Positions 1-10,857 of a stretch of 64,000 nucleotides of DNA are shown here, piece after piece; position 1 is the first letter of the stretch; each line of letters begins with the position of its first letter. The notes under the pieces were generated by a model. That model ran no database searches, was not told where the DNA came from, and saw only the letters and a program-made list of their open reading frames with translations. Source of the DNA: Anodontia alba (taxonomy: Eukaryota > Mollusca > Bivalvia > Lucinida > Lucinidae); assembly GCA_964016985.1 (NCBI GenBank), contig OZ024826.1, positions 59,100,235 to 59,164,234 on the forward strand, in the 5' to 3' direction. The translations under genes and the position numbers were made by a program.

Positions 1-1899
1 CCACACTGAACTGAGTCAGTGTAGGCAGGAGCACAACATTAGAGGGTAGTCTGTTCCATTGCCAGACAGCCAAGGGGAAGAATGAATATTTATAAAAATT
101 GAAGGAAGTATGAATCTGCCTGATTGCGAGGGGATGGGACAGGCCATGACGTGTCCTTGATGTGGTCCACTGGAAATATGTAGGTAATGGTACATGGGTT
201 CGTGGGAGGGAAGGGTGTGTGTAGTGAGGGGGGGTGAAGGGAGGAGAGGAGATATATGGTCGCTAGGGATATTCTCGAAAACAACGCCACATCATTTCCG
301 GTCAATCTGATCCCCATGGTTATTACTTCCGCTTAGCGACAGTCTTGGCAACCATATCTATGTGGCAACAAACGGCAATGTAGCTGCTTATCGGATGACA
401 TAGGGAATAGCAACCCCAGCAGACTCCAATATCTGGTTAACAATTATGGCAATTTACCCAGTCAGTGGGTTAAAATCTATTTTTTCTCTTTCTTGTTCAT
501 AGTATTTTTATAATGTTTATATGTAATTAAAGCCAATAAAATTTGCTTTCTTTTGATGTATTTTTTGTTGTTTTTTATCATAAAAAAGGATATTCATTTT
601 ACAGATTAATTTAGGAAATTGGAAAATTTCCAATAGTCTCCAATATGAGCTATTTTCTGCGCCAAAATACAGCTGGTTACTATATTTAACCGCCCACGCG
701 GTGGGCATGTAGTTTGACCTAGTTATAAAAATAGCATATCCAAACAGGGCAAAGCCGGAGGTATCCGAAGGTTTTTGAATTTTTAATTTCCGACCATCCA
801 AAGTAAAGTTATTGAAACCCAAAGTTGGAGCCCTGCTGCATGAAGACCGCTAGGTATATCTTCAAAATTAAAAAAAATACTCGATTCTATCAGATTTCCA
901 CTTTCCAAAAATGTATAATTTGTACTATTTATGATTTATTGAATAACCCGCTTTGAGCCCCAAATATATATAGTGTCATGGAAAATCCCCAGCGCATGTG
1001 TAAACTGATCGCCGCCATATTGGCTAATCAGGTTTTCCGAAGTATTTTCTATATAGTATATACCCGTTACAAATATCTTTCATGATCCGGGTAATCACGA
1101 AAATTTCACCAGTTCTTTCACTCTACTTATTTCACATTTGAAATGTGCACTACTCAATTATTCTCTCTATGCCCTGACGGCCTGGAGTCTGTCAACATGT
1201 ATACAAATGTGAAAGTATTTATTTTCTGTAAGCAGTGCACCTTCCTCGCTGTCACTCACACTTTTTAAAAAAATAGTTAAGTTATGAAAGACAATCTTAG
1301 AAGTTATTCAAGAAAACCCAGGTTTTCTGACTTAAGGCCTCTGTTTTGTATGAGCCTCCTACACAGGTCCTTTGGATAAATTATATAATTTTTTGAATGT
1401 TCCCTTCAGACTACACAAAGGCAAAGGCCAAACCCAGTCCGCCTGCCTGTGCCATCTCATTATCCCTTGTAGTGGCTCATACATAAATGCATACCTGCAC
1501 ATATATGTGCACAACTCATGCATGTATATGTTGACATACACAAGAGTACACACACACATGTATCCTTGCTCATATAGAGGCATACATACGTAGCATGTAA
1601 GCATTTTGTTTCCATTTTTACCTCCATAGGGACCTGGTAACTTTCCACAAAGAAAGAGGTTATGGATATCTTGCACATTTTTACACTGTCATACTATTTT
1701 TTTTTCTTCTATTAATGATTGTTTTACCATTAATCATTGATTGGGCTTATTATATTGTGTTATGTACTATCATTTAGTAATGACTGATACTGGCTCCATT
1801 CATGTTGAAATTTTTCCTCATCATTCTGTTTAGTAGCTATATGGGCTTGTACTTTATACATGTATTTGACTTTGATTTTAAATACATTAATGTTCAGAG
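1..1899. other. No gene recognised
   Basis: This is AT-rich sequence with only short random open frames and no codon bias or domain that I can recognise. A purine-rich patch lies near 190-250, and a region rich in CATG/ATGT words lies near 1480-1600. The end of this stretch abuts the 3' end of the LINE remnant that follows. Confidence 0.5.
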
Positions 1900-2288
1900 G
1901 CTATTTTTTGCAGCGTGACAAGTATATAAAGTACTTTGCATACAGCAAAATGAAATTCAAAGGTTTTGGCAATTTTTGTTCCTTATGAAAGCCAAATATG
2001 AAAGCTTCTTCAGAAATGTCACAATGTATATTATAGTTTGATAGCCACTGCAATAAATCTGTAATAAACTGTTGCATCTTATCACATTTCCAAAGCAAGT
2101 GTGTAATAGTTTGATTATTAGCTTGACATAAGGTACACAAAGCATCTGTTCTCATTTTCATTTGGTGTAAAAGTTTGTTTGTAACTAGAATATTATGATT
2201 AATAGTCACCTGAAACCATATCAAAGCTGGGTATTTGGTAATATTGAAAGGGAATAGATTAATGTGATCCAAATCTTCATCAGTTATT
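1900..2288 (-). mobile_element. LINE (L1-like) ORF2 C-terminal fragment, zinc-knuckle region
   Basis: Read on the - strand, an open frame of about 130 codons matches the tail of non-LTR retrotransposon reverse transcriptases. A segment of the type 'NILVTNKLLHQMKMRTDALC' is followed by CTLCQ, then THLLWKC, the Cys-Cys-His-Cys pattern of the zf-RVT region. The frame is open up to the boundary of the array element at 2289, where it loses similarity. It resumes beyond that element at 4603, so this is one LINE copy split by a later insertion. No intact RT or endonuclease core is present, so the copy is dead. Family assignment (L1/Tx1-like) rests on motif style only. Confidence 0.75.
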
Positions 2289-4602
2289 AGCTCACCTGAG
2301 CACAAAGTGCTCATGGTGAGCTATTGTGGTCAGTCAATGTCCGTCGTGCGGCGTCAACAATTGCTTTAAAAGCCTACTCCTCATACACCCCTGGGCCAAT
2401 TGACTTGATACTTGGTAGGAAGCATCAGGGTGACTTGTAGATCAAAAATAGCTAAAATCGTTCCGATCGGAAATCCAAGATGGCCGCCATGGTCGCCATC
2501 TTGAAAATCTATTTTTCGCAGCTTCTCCTGAACCGAAAGGCCACTTGACTCCAGACTTGCTAGGAAGCATCAGGGTGACTTGTAGATCAAAAATAGCTAA
2601 AATAGTGCCGATCGGAAATCCAAGATGGCCGCCATCTTGAAAATCTATTTTTCGCATCTTCTCCTGAACCAAAAGCCAATTGACTCCAAACTTGCTAGGA
2701 AGCATCAGGGTGACTTGTAGATCAAAAGTAGCTAAAATCATGCCGATCGGAAATCCAAGATGGCCGCCATCTTGAAAATCTTATTTTTTGCTTCTTCTCC
2801 TGAACCGAAAGGCCAGTTGACTCCAAACTTGCTAGGAAGCATCAGGGTAACTTGTAGATCAAAAAAAGCTAAAGTAGTGCCGATCGGAAATCCAAGATGG
2901 CCGCCTTGGCAGCCATCTTGAAAATCTATTTTTTGCATCTTCTCCTGAACCAAAGGCCATTTGACTCCAAACTTGCTAGGAAGCATCAGGGTGACTTGTA
3001 GATCAAAAATAGCTAAAATCGTGCCGATTGGAAATCCAAGATGGCCGCCATCTTGAAAATCTGTTTTTCGCTTCTTCTCCTGAACCGAAAGGCCAGTTGA
3101 CTCCAAACTTGGTAGGAAGCATCAGGGTGACGTGTAGATCAAAAGTAGCTAAAATCTTGCTGATTGGAAATCCAAGATGGCTGCCATGGCCGCCATCTTG
3201 AAAATCTATTTTTCGCTTCTTCTCCTGAACCGAAAGGCCAGTTGACCCCAAACTTGCTAGGAAGCATCAGGGTGACTTGTAGATCAAAAATAGCTAAAAT
3301 TGTGCTGATCAGAAATCCAAGATGGCCGCCATGGCCGCCATCTTGAAAATCTGTTTTTCGCTTCCCAAAAGCCAATTGACTTCAAACATGGTAGGAAGCA
3401 TTGGGGTTACATATAGATCAAAAATAGCTAAAATTGTGCCTATAGGAAATCCAAGATGGCCACCATGGCGGCCATCTTGAAAATCTATTAACGCTTCTTC
3501 TCCTGAACCGAAAGGCCAGTTGACTCCAAACTTGCTAGGAAGCATCTGGGTGACTTGTAGATCAAAAATAGCTAAAATCATGCCGATCAGAAATCCAGGA
3601 TGGACACCATGGCAGCCATCTTGAAAATCTATTTTTCGCTTCTTCTCCTGAACTGAAAGGCCAGATGACTGGAAACTTGGTAGGAAGCATTTGGGTGACT
3701 TGTAGATCAAAAATAGCTAAAATCATGCCGAACTATATTTAGCTCTTCTCCTGCACCGAAAGGCCAATTGACTCCAAACTTGGTAGGAGACATTGGGGTG
3801 ACTTGTAGATCAAAAATAGCTAAAATCGTGCCTATCGGAAATCCAAGATGGCCACCATGGCGGCCATCTTGAAAATCTATTAACGCTTCTTCTCCTGAAC
3901 CGAAAGGCCAGTTGACTCCAAAATTGCTAGGAAGCATCGGGGTGACTTGTAGATCAAAAATAGCTAAAATCATGCCGATCAGAAATCCAGGATGGACACC
4001 ATGGCAGCCATCTTGAAAATCTATTTTTCGCTTCTTCTCCTGAACTGAAAGGCCAGTTGACTGGAAACTTGGTAGGAAGCATTTGGGTGACTTGTAGATC
4101 AAAAATAGCTAAAATCATGCCGAACTATATTTAGCTTCTTATCCTGCACCGAAAGGCCAATTGACTCCAAACTTGGTAGGAGACATTGGGGTGACTTGTA
4201 GATCAAAAATAGCTAAAATTGTGCCAGTTGGATATCCAAGATGGCTGCCATGGCAGCCATCTTGAAAAATTGTTCGCTTCTTCTCCTGAACCAAAAGGCC
4301 AGTTGACTTGAAACTTGATAGGAAGCATTGGGGTGACTCGTAGATCAAAAATAGCTAAAATCATGCCGATCGTAAATCCAAGCTGGCGGCCATTTAGAGT
4401 TTGTTCAAATGATCACACTCCATTGACTGGCATGCCATATATATTCTTCTTCAAAATTAAGAACTGCTTAAATGATATTCTTTTCATTAGTTGCGTTGAC
4501 AGGAAAAATATTGCATAATAAATGAAAAAATGTTGCATAACATCTGCATATCTGCAGTGGCTATGTCACTAAGGTGAGCGACCATGGCCCGTGGGCCTCT
4601 TG
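2289..4602 (+). mobile_element. Array-bearing Helentron-like element, family F1 (copy a)
   Basis: The element begins AGCTCACCTGAGC with a dyad arm (GCTCATGGTGAG) close behind, followed by a GTCC/GTCG-rich stretch. It then carries about 14 tandem units of roughly 125-155 bp. Each unit contains AGGAAGCATC, TGTAGATCAAAAATAGCTA and the dyad AAGATGGCCGCCATCTTG. It ends in a small hairpin (GGCCC-GT-GGGCC) and TCTTG followed by T. It splits a LINE reading frame; the inferred empty site is a TT dinucleotide. Long open frames on both strands here are array artefacts with the same peptide repeated. Two related full-length copies (39922-42137 and 50877-55612) share the termini but carry unrelated units. 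Confidence 0.8.
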
Positions 4603-5130
4603 TGTTGTATACTTTGTTCCAAGTTATTTTACCAGTTGGAACATCTTTATTTTGATTTAAAATATTATACATGTTTTTAGTTCCTTTTTGTTGTTGAAAA
4701 AAAGGAAGTATGTGTGTTGGGATGAAAGGGTTATTTTTTTTATGACAAACATTTATTTTGAATTCTTTTAAATACGTTTTAACAGCCCTGATTATTCCAT
4801 GATATTGTAGACTATTAGTTTGGATCCCTGTGTTACCCGTAAATTCGCCTTGTGTGAAAAATTCACCATTGTCTTTAACCAAGTCATTTATAAATCTTGC
4901 GCCTTTCTTAAACCATGCACTGTAAAAAATATATGAGTTGCCTATCTTTATATTTTCATTGTAGAATATTGGAGTTTTTAATACAGATCTATCATTATTT
5001 CCATCTTCTTGTCAATATTTATGAATGCTTGTAACACATCTTTCCAAAAATTGTTATGTATATGTTTCATTTTTTCACTAACATATTTTAAGCCACAGGC
5101 TAGTAGTTATCCATTTCAATATTAACTCTT
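4603..5130 (-). mobile_element. LINE (L1-like) ORF2 fragment, upstream half of the split copy
   Basis: The - strand frame carries the conserved linker between the RT core and the zinc knuckle of L1-type ORF2. Elements such as SAWFKKGARFINDLV, then GEFFTQGEF and a segment ending TGKITWNKVYN, stop exactly where the F1 element starts. The downstream continuation lies at 1900-2288. Upstream (towards 5130) the frame decays and no RT active site is visible. Confidence 0.7.
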
Positions 5131-6041
5131 ATAAAATATTGCCATTTGCTGCTTGTTATTATAAGCCTTCTTATCCATGTTGTTTTAAGTGCATCCATGA
5201 AAGCTTTTACATTAATCATTTTCAACCCACCTTCATGCACAGAAATGTTAATAAATATCTAATGAGTGTCCTAAAATTTCAATATTATGTGATTTTAAAC
5301 GCGTTTTATTTCATTTTCCAACGGCCTATAAGCGCTTTCGTTTACCTGTAATTTTTGTGAACAAGAGCGAAAAAGATGATAATTTCGGCCCAAAACGCCG
5401 TTTTCTTCAATATCAATGGTGATATTTTGTAAAAGAATGAATAAATATTGTTATAAAATGTATTTAATGTAATAAATGCAAAAAATAAAACCTAAAACGT
5501 AAGAATCTGGACGGAACATGAATGACCTTGATCGGAAAGTAACTAGTAATCGGACATACCACAAATTCGAACATGAAAATAACAGAGACAGGTCCTGTCT
5601 TGTTTTGCTGTCCAAAAGGGCTGAATAAGGTGGATTAACTCCAATCTCACCAACAAATCAGTTAGTTAATTGATAAAACAATATATTATTTATATCAATA
5701 TTTGAGTAGAAAAAAAAATAGTTTTTATCCACTAGGTTTTTTCTATGCACACAGTTACTGAGTTAAACCGCTAGTGCTGCTTCTAGTTTGTATGAGGCAG
5801 CAATATCTGAATGGTACCATAGAGAAAAGATACCCTGGTCCCTATTAAACTACTTACGGTTAACCTAAGATTAAAGTATCTTCTCAACAAGAAGTCAGCA
5901 GTGAGATTTTGCCAGGTCTTATGGCAAATATACTGATCTTTAAAATAAATAAATAAATAATGAATAAAAAAAAAAAAAAGTAATGAAAAAGCACAAACAG
6001 ACTCAGGATACAACTGTCCACCTCAAGTGGCAGGCTGTGGT
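5131..6041. other. No gene recognised
   Basis: This is AT-rich intergenic sequence with runs of A (5971-5984) and short imperfect repeats. No coding frame, RNA gene or clear transposon terminus is visible. Confidence 0.5.
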
Positions 6042-6141
6042 CTCTGTTTGTTTGTGTTAAGGTCTTACGACCCAGTCAACCCAATGGGGTCATGTCGAGC
6101 GCAGTCAGTTTACCTAACCACACGTTTACTGGGCAGGCTTA
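6042..6141 (-). mobile_element. tRNA-derived SINE, 3' part (split copy)
   Basis: This is the reverse complement of the tail of the SINEs at 14930-15237 and 17669-17985. The shared end is the word GTTGACTGGGCCGTAAAACC and CAACACAAAC, slightly decayed here. The copy is broken at TTA (6139-6141) by the first Harbinger-like element and continues at 10336. Confidence 0.75.
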
Positions 6142-8271
6142 AGCCCCGTTTATATGCATTAAGTTTACCCCTATGGGTAAATATTTGCCCTACCTTGTTA
6201 AATACCCCTATGGGTAAACGGTTGCATTTATATGTGTTTTAGGAAGAAGGGGCAAATGATAGTTTTCTTTTTATTTAAAAGCCTATCTATAATAGCAGAA
6301 TTTTTTTTTCAACCTTTACCACTCTCTGAGAACTTATTAAGCAGACGACAAATTGAAATTTTCTTATTTTCCCAGAGGTCTAGATTTGACATTTCATGCA
6401 AATTATCTCCACTGGAGAAATCTGCATAAGATATCAAATCCTGCATCCTGGGAAAAATAACAAAATTATTTCAAAATGTCGTCTGCTGAAATTTTACCCA
6501 GGTGGTTAGCGTTAATCTGCATTATCAAAAGTGGATTATTTGAGAAAGCTTCAGAGGCAATTTGCTGCAATAAGTAGGAAAAGAAAGTTTTGGTGAAAGA
6601 AAAAGTATTATTTGGTGGTCAGTAATATAATAGAATGTTCCCAATTTTACTGTTGTATTTGCAAAATGTTTTGATATATTCCCAAACAGACTGTATAGCC
6701 CCGCCAATGTTTAGGCAGGATTTATAATATTCTGCTGTAAACAAAGCAAATATGCTACCATACTGTACATGTACTGATGGGGTGGTTGGGTGAGGCAGTG
6801 TCTTGTAGCTTTTGTCACTGGGTGCCCAACTGACATTGGCTTACAGTTGGGCGAGGCCTGCTGTCCTTGCAGCAGGTAAGGGGGGGGGGGGGGGGGTGGC
6901 GGAAGCGGGGGGAATGTTGTTTCTTCTGTTCATTTTCTTTCATTTCCCTCTTTTTTCCCTATCCTTCCTTCATCTTCTCTACTATCTCTTCTATCTCTTT
7001 TCTGCCTTTGTCCAGAAGATGGCACAAAATGACCCACAAGGGTTGACGTCTTGGTAAACCCCAACACAGTCAATATACATGTAGTGCACATGTACACAGA
7101 TATGTTCGTCAGCCTCCAGGCTGACTCCATAATCATTTGAGGCATTCCAAAAAGAAACAATGCGAACAGGGTGCACCCAGATCAGCTTGTGTATCTGCAG
7201 GGTCTATATATTGCAATGAATGTAGACCTGATTATGCCCAGATGTGCAGGCCCATCTGAGTGTACGCAGGTCACATATGTAATAAAGTTAGTTTCTATTT
7301 GGAGCAACATATTTACATTTTCCACTCATCAGCTAATTGCTATAGATGTGAAAAAAGCATTTATCAATGGAACTAATTGGTAATAATCAAGAAAAGAGAT
7401 AACAATAAATTCAATAATACATAAAAATTAATTATTTGACATCGCTTTTTATAATTCAGGTCAGACTGTATGAAAATGTTGAATGTTGGCATATGACCTG
7501 AAACTGGGAATAATAGGGAACTCAATTCTGGTGACAAGCCCATAGATCTGTACAGTTTGGTCAGGGTATTTCCTACTTACAGATGGGGTTCTGCTTGAAA
7601 AGAAAAAAAACTGATTTCTGGGAATAATAAGAAAATAATTCAAGTTGTTGTCTGCTAAAACTTTACCCTCCACAATAAGCGATAAGCGTTAAGAAATGGG
7701 AATTAGTTTTAGTCATCAAATTGGTTAAAATATTTACTGCGAAAACTTTCCTGATGACATTCACTATTTAATTATAGATCAGCACAAGAGCGTGCAACTT
7801 GATCAGCACCATAATAAATATATATCATATTTGCCTTGAATCAGCATCCTAACTGCTAGCATAATAGTATTTTTGTCAAATAACTCACTTCTGGCCACAA
7901 CTTGCAAAAATAAATTTATGATAGAGAAGGTACAAGTATATCTGCAGACATCAAGTAAATAAACAAATAAAATTTATGCAAAGTAAACATTGTATACATG
8001 TATTTTGAGGCATTCCAAACATATTTACAAAATTTACCCCTATGGGTAAATAAAACATTGTGTTTACATGACGAAATATACCCCTAGGGGTAAAATACCC
8101 CTAGGGGCAAATATATTTGCCCCTAACCTTGAGCTGGGGCAATTTACCCACGTGGGTAAATTTTGCCCCTAGGGGCAAATGCGTTCACATGACGAGTTTA
8201 CCCCTAGTGGTATATTTGCCCCTAGGGGTAAATTTGCCCCTAGGGGCAAACTTATGCATATAAATGGGGCA
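6142..8271. mobile_element. PIF/Harbinger-like non-autonomous element, copy 1
   Basis: The element is 2130 bp long with terminal inverted repeats of about 30 bp. It begins AGCCCCGTTTATATGCATTA and ends with the complement of TGCCCCATTTATATGCATAA. It is flanked by a perfect TTA duplication (6139-6141 and 8272-8274), which fits the TWA target of PIF/Harbinger. The subterminal zones, especially 8030-8260, carry a dense series of palindromes built on CCCCTAGGGG or CCCCTATGGG with flanking TTTA/TAAA. These could be transposase-binding or cruciform sites. No transposase frame is present. It is homologous through most of its length to copy 2, with a segment near 6790-7200 that copy 2 lacks. Confidence 0.8.
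6783..7075 (+). mobile_element. SINE-like insert inside Harbinger copy 1
   Basis: This segment matches the retroposed element at 38051-38338: CCAACTGACATTGGCTTACA, a GCAGGTAAGG word followed by a G run, a pyrimidine-rich middle, then ACAAAATGACCCACAAGG and a tail with TAAACCCCAACACA. It is largely absent from Harbinger copy 2, consistent with a later insertion or a deletion in copy 2. Ends are approximate. Confidence 0.5.
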
Positions 8272-8283
8272 TTAGTCCTCTAA

Positions 8284-9569
8284 AGCCCCGTTTATATGCA
8301 TTAAGTTTACCCCTAGGGGTAAATTTACCCCTATGGGTAAATATTTGCCCCACCTTGTTAAATACCCCTATGGGTAAATGGTTGCGTTTATATGTGTTTT
8401 AGGAAGAAGGGGCAAATGATAGTTTTCTTTTTATTTAAAAGCTTATCTATAATAGCAGCATTCTTTCTTTCACCTGAGAATATTTAGCAGATGACAAACT
8501 GATGTTATTTTTCTTATTTTTCCAGAGATCTTGATTAGACATTTCATGCAAATTGTCTCCATTGATGATAAATCCTGTATCCTGAGAAAAATAACAAAAA
8601 TATTTCAAAATGTCATCTGGTAAACATTTTACCCAGGTGCTTAGCGTTAATCTGCATTATCAAGCTTCAGATACAAGAAGTAGGGAAAGAAAGTTTTTGG
8701 TGAAAAAAAGTATTATTTGGTGGTCAGTAATATAATGTTCCCAATTTTGCTGCTGTATTCCAAAATGTTTAGCTAATATTCCACAGGAGCAAGACAGTAT
8801 AGCCCCACCAAAGTTTGGGCAGGATCTATAATATTCTGCTGTAAACAAAGCAATTATGCCACCATACTGACATGTATTGATAGGCGGACGGGGGGGAGGG
8901 ATGGTTTCAGTGAGGCGAAGGTGTCCTGTAGCTTTTGTCACAGTATAGACCTTGATTATGACCAGATGTGTAAGCAGATGGTACTTATTTTTTTTCCACG
9001 CATCAGCTATGTGACCCAGACATGAAGCAAGCATTAATCAATGGAACTAACTGGTAATAATCAAGAAAAGTGATAATAATAATACATAAAAATTAATTAT
9101 TTGTTATTGCTTTTTTTATAATTTTTTTATAATTCAGGTTAGACTGTATGAAAATGTTGAATGTTGGCATAGGACCTGAAACTGGGAATACCAGGGAACT
9201 CAATTCTGGTGACATAAATCTGCACAGTCTGGTCAGGGTATTTCCTATTTACCGATGGGATTCTACATATAAAGATAAACTAATTGTTCATCGGTAATGA
9301 CTGTCCATGATCATTGCAAACCCCTTTGCTAGTATTTAGTGTGTTTGCAGATGGCTATACTCAAGTGATTGTCACATATTAAACTATTGAAATGTCATGT
9401 GTGTGAGTACCTTAGACCATAATCAGACTGTGCGGAGATTGTTGAACAGATAAACAGTCTGATCTGGTACCATTTTTATATCCCCTGGTAATTTTTGTTT
9501 AGTCATCAACCTTTACCACTCTGGTTCTCTGGGCGAAATTAACAGATGCCAAATTGGTAGTATTTCTGT

Positions 9570-9607
<38 letters not shown>

Positions 9608-10332
9608 CCCTCAGAAAATAAAGGGATGGCACCATTTTCTTGAAATGTCAAAGCCTTTTTTCTGGGAATAATAAGGAAATATTTCAAGTTGTTGTCTGCT
9701 AATAATTTTACCCTCAGCTATAAGCATTAAGAAATGGGAACGATAAGCGTTAAGAAATGAGAATTAATTTTAGTCATCAAATTGGTTAAAAATACTGCGA
9801 AAACTTTCTTGATGACATTAACTATTTAGTTATAGATCAGCACAAAAGTATGCTACTTGATCAGCACCATAATAACTATAAATCATATTTGCCTTGAATC
9901 AGTATCCTAACTGCTACTAGCATAATAGTATTCTTGTCAAATAACTCACTTCTGACCACAACTTGCAAACATAAATTTGTGACTGAGAAGGTACAAGTAT
10001 ATTTGCAGACATCAAGTAAATAAACAAATAAAATTTATGCAAAATAAACATTGTATACATGTATTTTGAGGCATTCCAAACATATTTACAAAATTTACCC
10101 CTATGGGTAAATTAAACATTGCGTTTACATGACGAAATATACCCCTAGGGGTAAAATACCCCTAGGGGCAAATATATTTGCCCCTACCCTTGAGCTGGGG
10201 CAATTTACCCATGTGGGTAAATTTTGCCCCTAGGGGCAAATGCGTTCACATGACAAGTTTACCCCTAGGGGTATATTTGCCCCTAGGGGTATATTTGCCC
10301 CTAGGGGCAAACTTATGCATATAAAAGGGGCA
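8284..10332. mobile_element. PIF/Harbinger-like non-autonomous element, copy 2
   Basis: This is 2049 bp with the same inverted termini as copy 1, flanked by a perfect TAA duplication (8281-8283 and 10333-10335). Only 9 bp of SINE sequence separate the end of copy 1 from the start of copy 2, apart from the target duplications. The right subterminal zone (10090-10310) repeats the CCCCTAGGGG palindrome series. The copy carries a 37-T homopolymer at 9571-9607. No protein-coding frame was found. Confidence 0.8.
9571..9607. repeat. Poly-T run (37 nt)
   Basis: This is an uninterrupted T homopolymer inside Harbinger copy 2, where copy 1 has only a short A/T run. It may be a retroposed tail on the - strand or slippage. 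The length is likely to be unstable or misassembled. Confidence 0.9.
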
Positions 10333-10335
10333 TAA

Positions 10336-10388
10336 GCGGTTAACCAGTATTGTGCACATTCTTTCGCCAGAAACTGACAACTGCCCTT
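10336..10388 (-). mobile_element. tRNA-derived SINE, 5' part of the split copy
   Basis: This continues the SINE broken at 6141: GCGGTTAACCAGTATTGTGC, then CGCCAGAAACTGACAACTGC and CCTTCTTG. Joined across both Harbinger insertions it reads as one uninterrupted SINE segment. The tRNA-like head is missing, so the copy was 5'-truncated. Confidence 0.7.
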
Positions 10389-10437
10389 CTTGGCTGTGGT
10401 CTATGACACTGAGTTCTGTTGGTAAAGAGACTTGTAA

Positions 10438-10446
<9 letters not shown>

Positions 10447-10519
<73 letters not shown>
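10447..10519. repeat. (TA)n microsatellite
   Basis: This is a pure TA dinucleotide run of about 73 bp. Confidence 0.95.
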
Positions 10520-10523
<4 letters not shown>

Positions 10524-10700
10524 AGAGTTAATCATTAACAGTGCAAATAATTTGTTTACCTGAGGCCTTTCGGCTTTCGCCTTCTTCAGAGGTTTTCTAT
10601 TTTAAAAAAAAGACATAAAAATGTAAAATTTACGAATAAAAGATTGTGCCCTTTTCGGGCCTATGTTATGTAGCCCGCTGCGACTTAAGCCCGCTGCGAC

Positions 10701-10703
<3 letters not shown>
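10520..10703. other. Unclassified spacer between two (TA)n tracts
   Basis: This is a 184-bp segment bounded by TA microsatellites on both sides. It contains GC-rich hairpin-forming words (GAGGCCTTTCGGCTTTCGCC) and a repeated AGCCCGCTGCGACTTAA. It may be a small transposon inserted in a TA repeat, but no termini could be confirmed. Confidence 0.35.

Positions 10704-10756
<53 letters not shown>
10704..10756. repeat. (TA)n microsatellite
   Basis: This is a second pure TA run of about 53 bp. Confidence 0.95.
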
Positions 10757-10760
<4 letters not shown>

Positions 10761-10817
10761 AGTATGCTACATGATGTACAATAATACCATGAGAACTGCA
10801 TGATGATTAGTTCCTAG

Positions 10818-10857
10818 CTCTTAATAAGACACTTTTTTCAACCAAAAAGTATTCTTA
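10818..10857 (+). mobile_element. Hairpin MITE (family H2), left part
   Basis: TAATAAGACACTTTTTTCAA followed by CCAAAAAGTA matches the left end of the H2 MITE at 24630-24830. The F2 array element interrupts it; the right part is 12870-12980. Confidence 0.6.

Noticed and set aside
90..1676. Short open frames near the start of the window (90-317, 517-822, 1359-1676)
   Set aside because: They have low-complexity or CATG-repeat composition, overlap on both strands, and show no splice context or recognisable motif.
2442..4348. Long overlapping open frames on the - strand with a repeated peptide (DFQDGGHLGFPIGTILAIFD type)
   Set aside because: They are translations of the F1a tandem array; each unit happens to lack stops in one frame, the repeat length and frame vary, and no domain or start context supports a protein.
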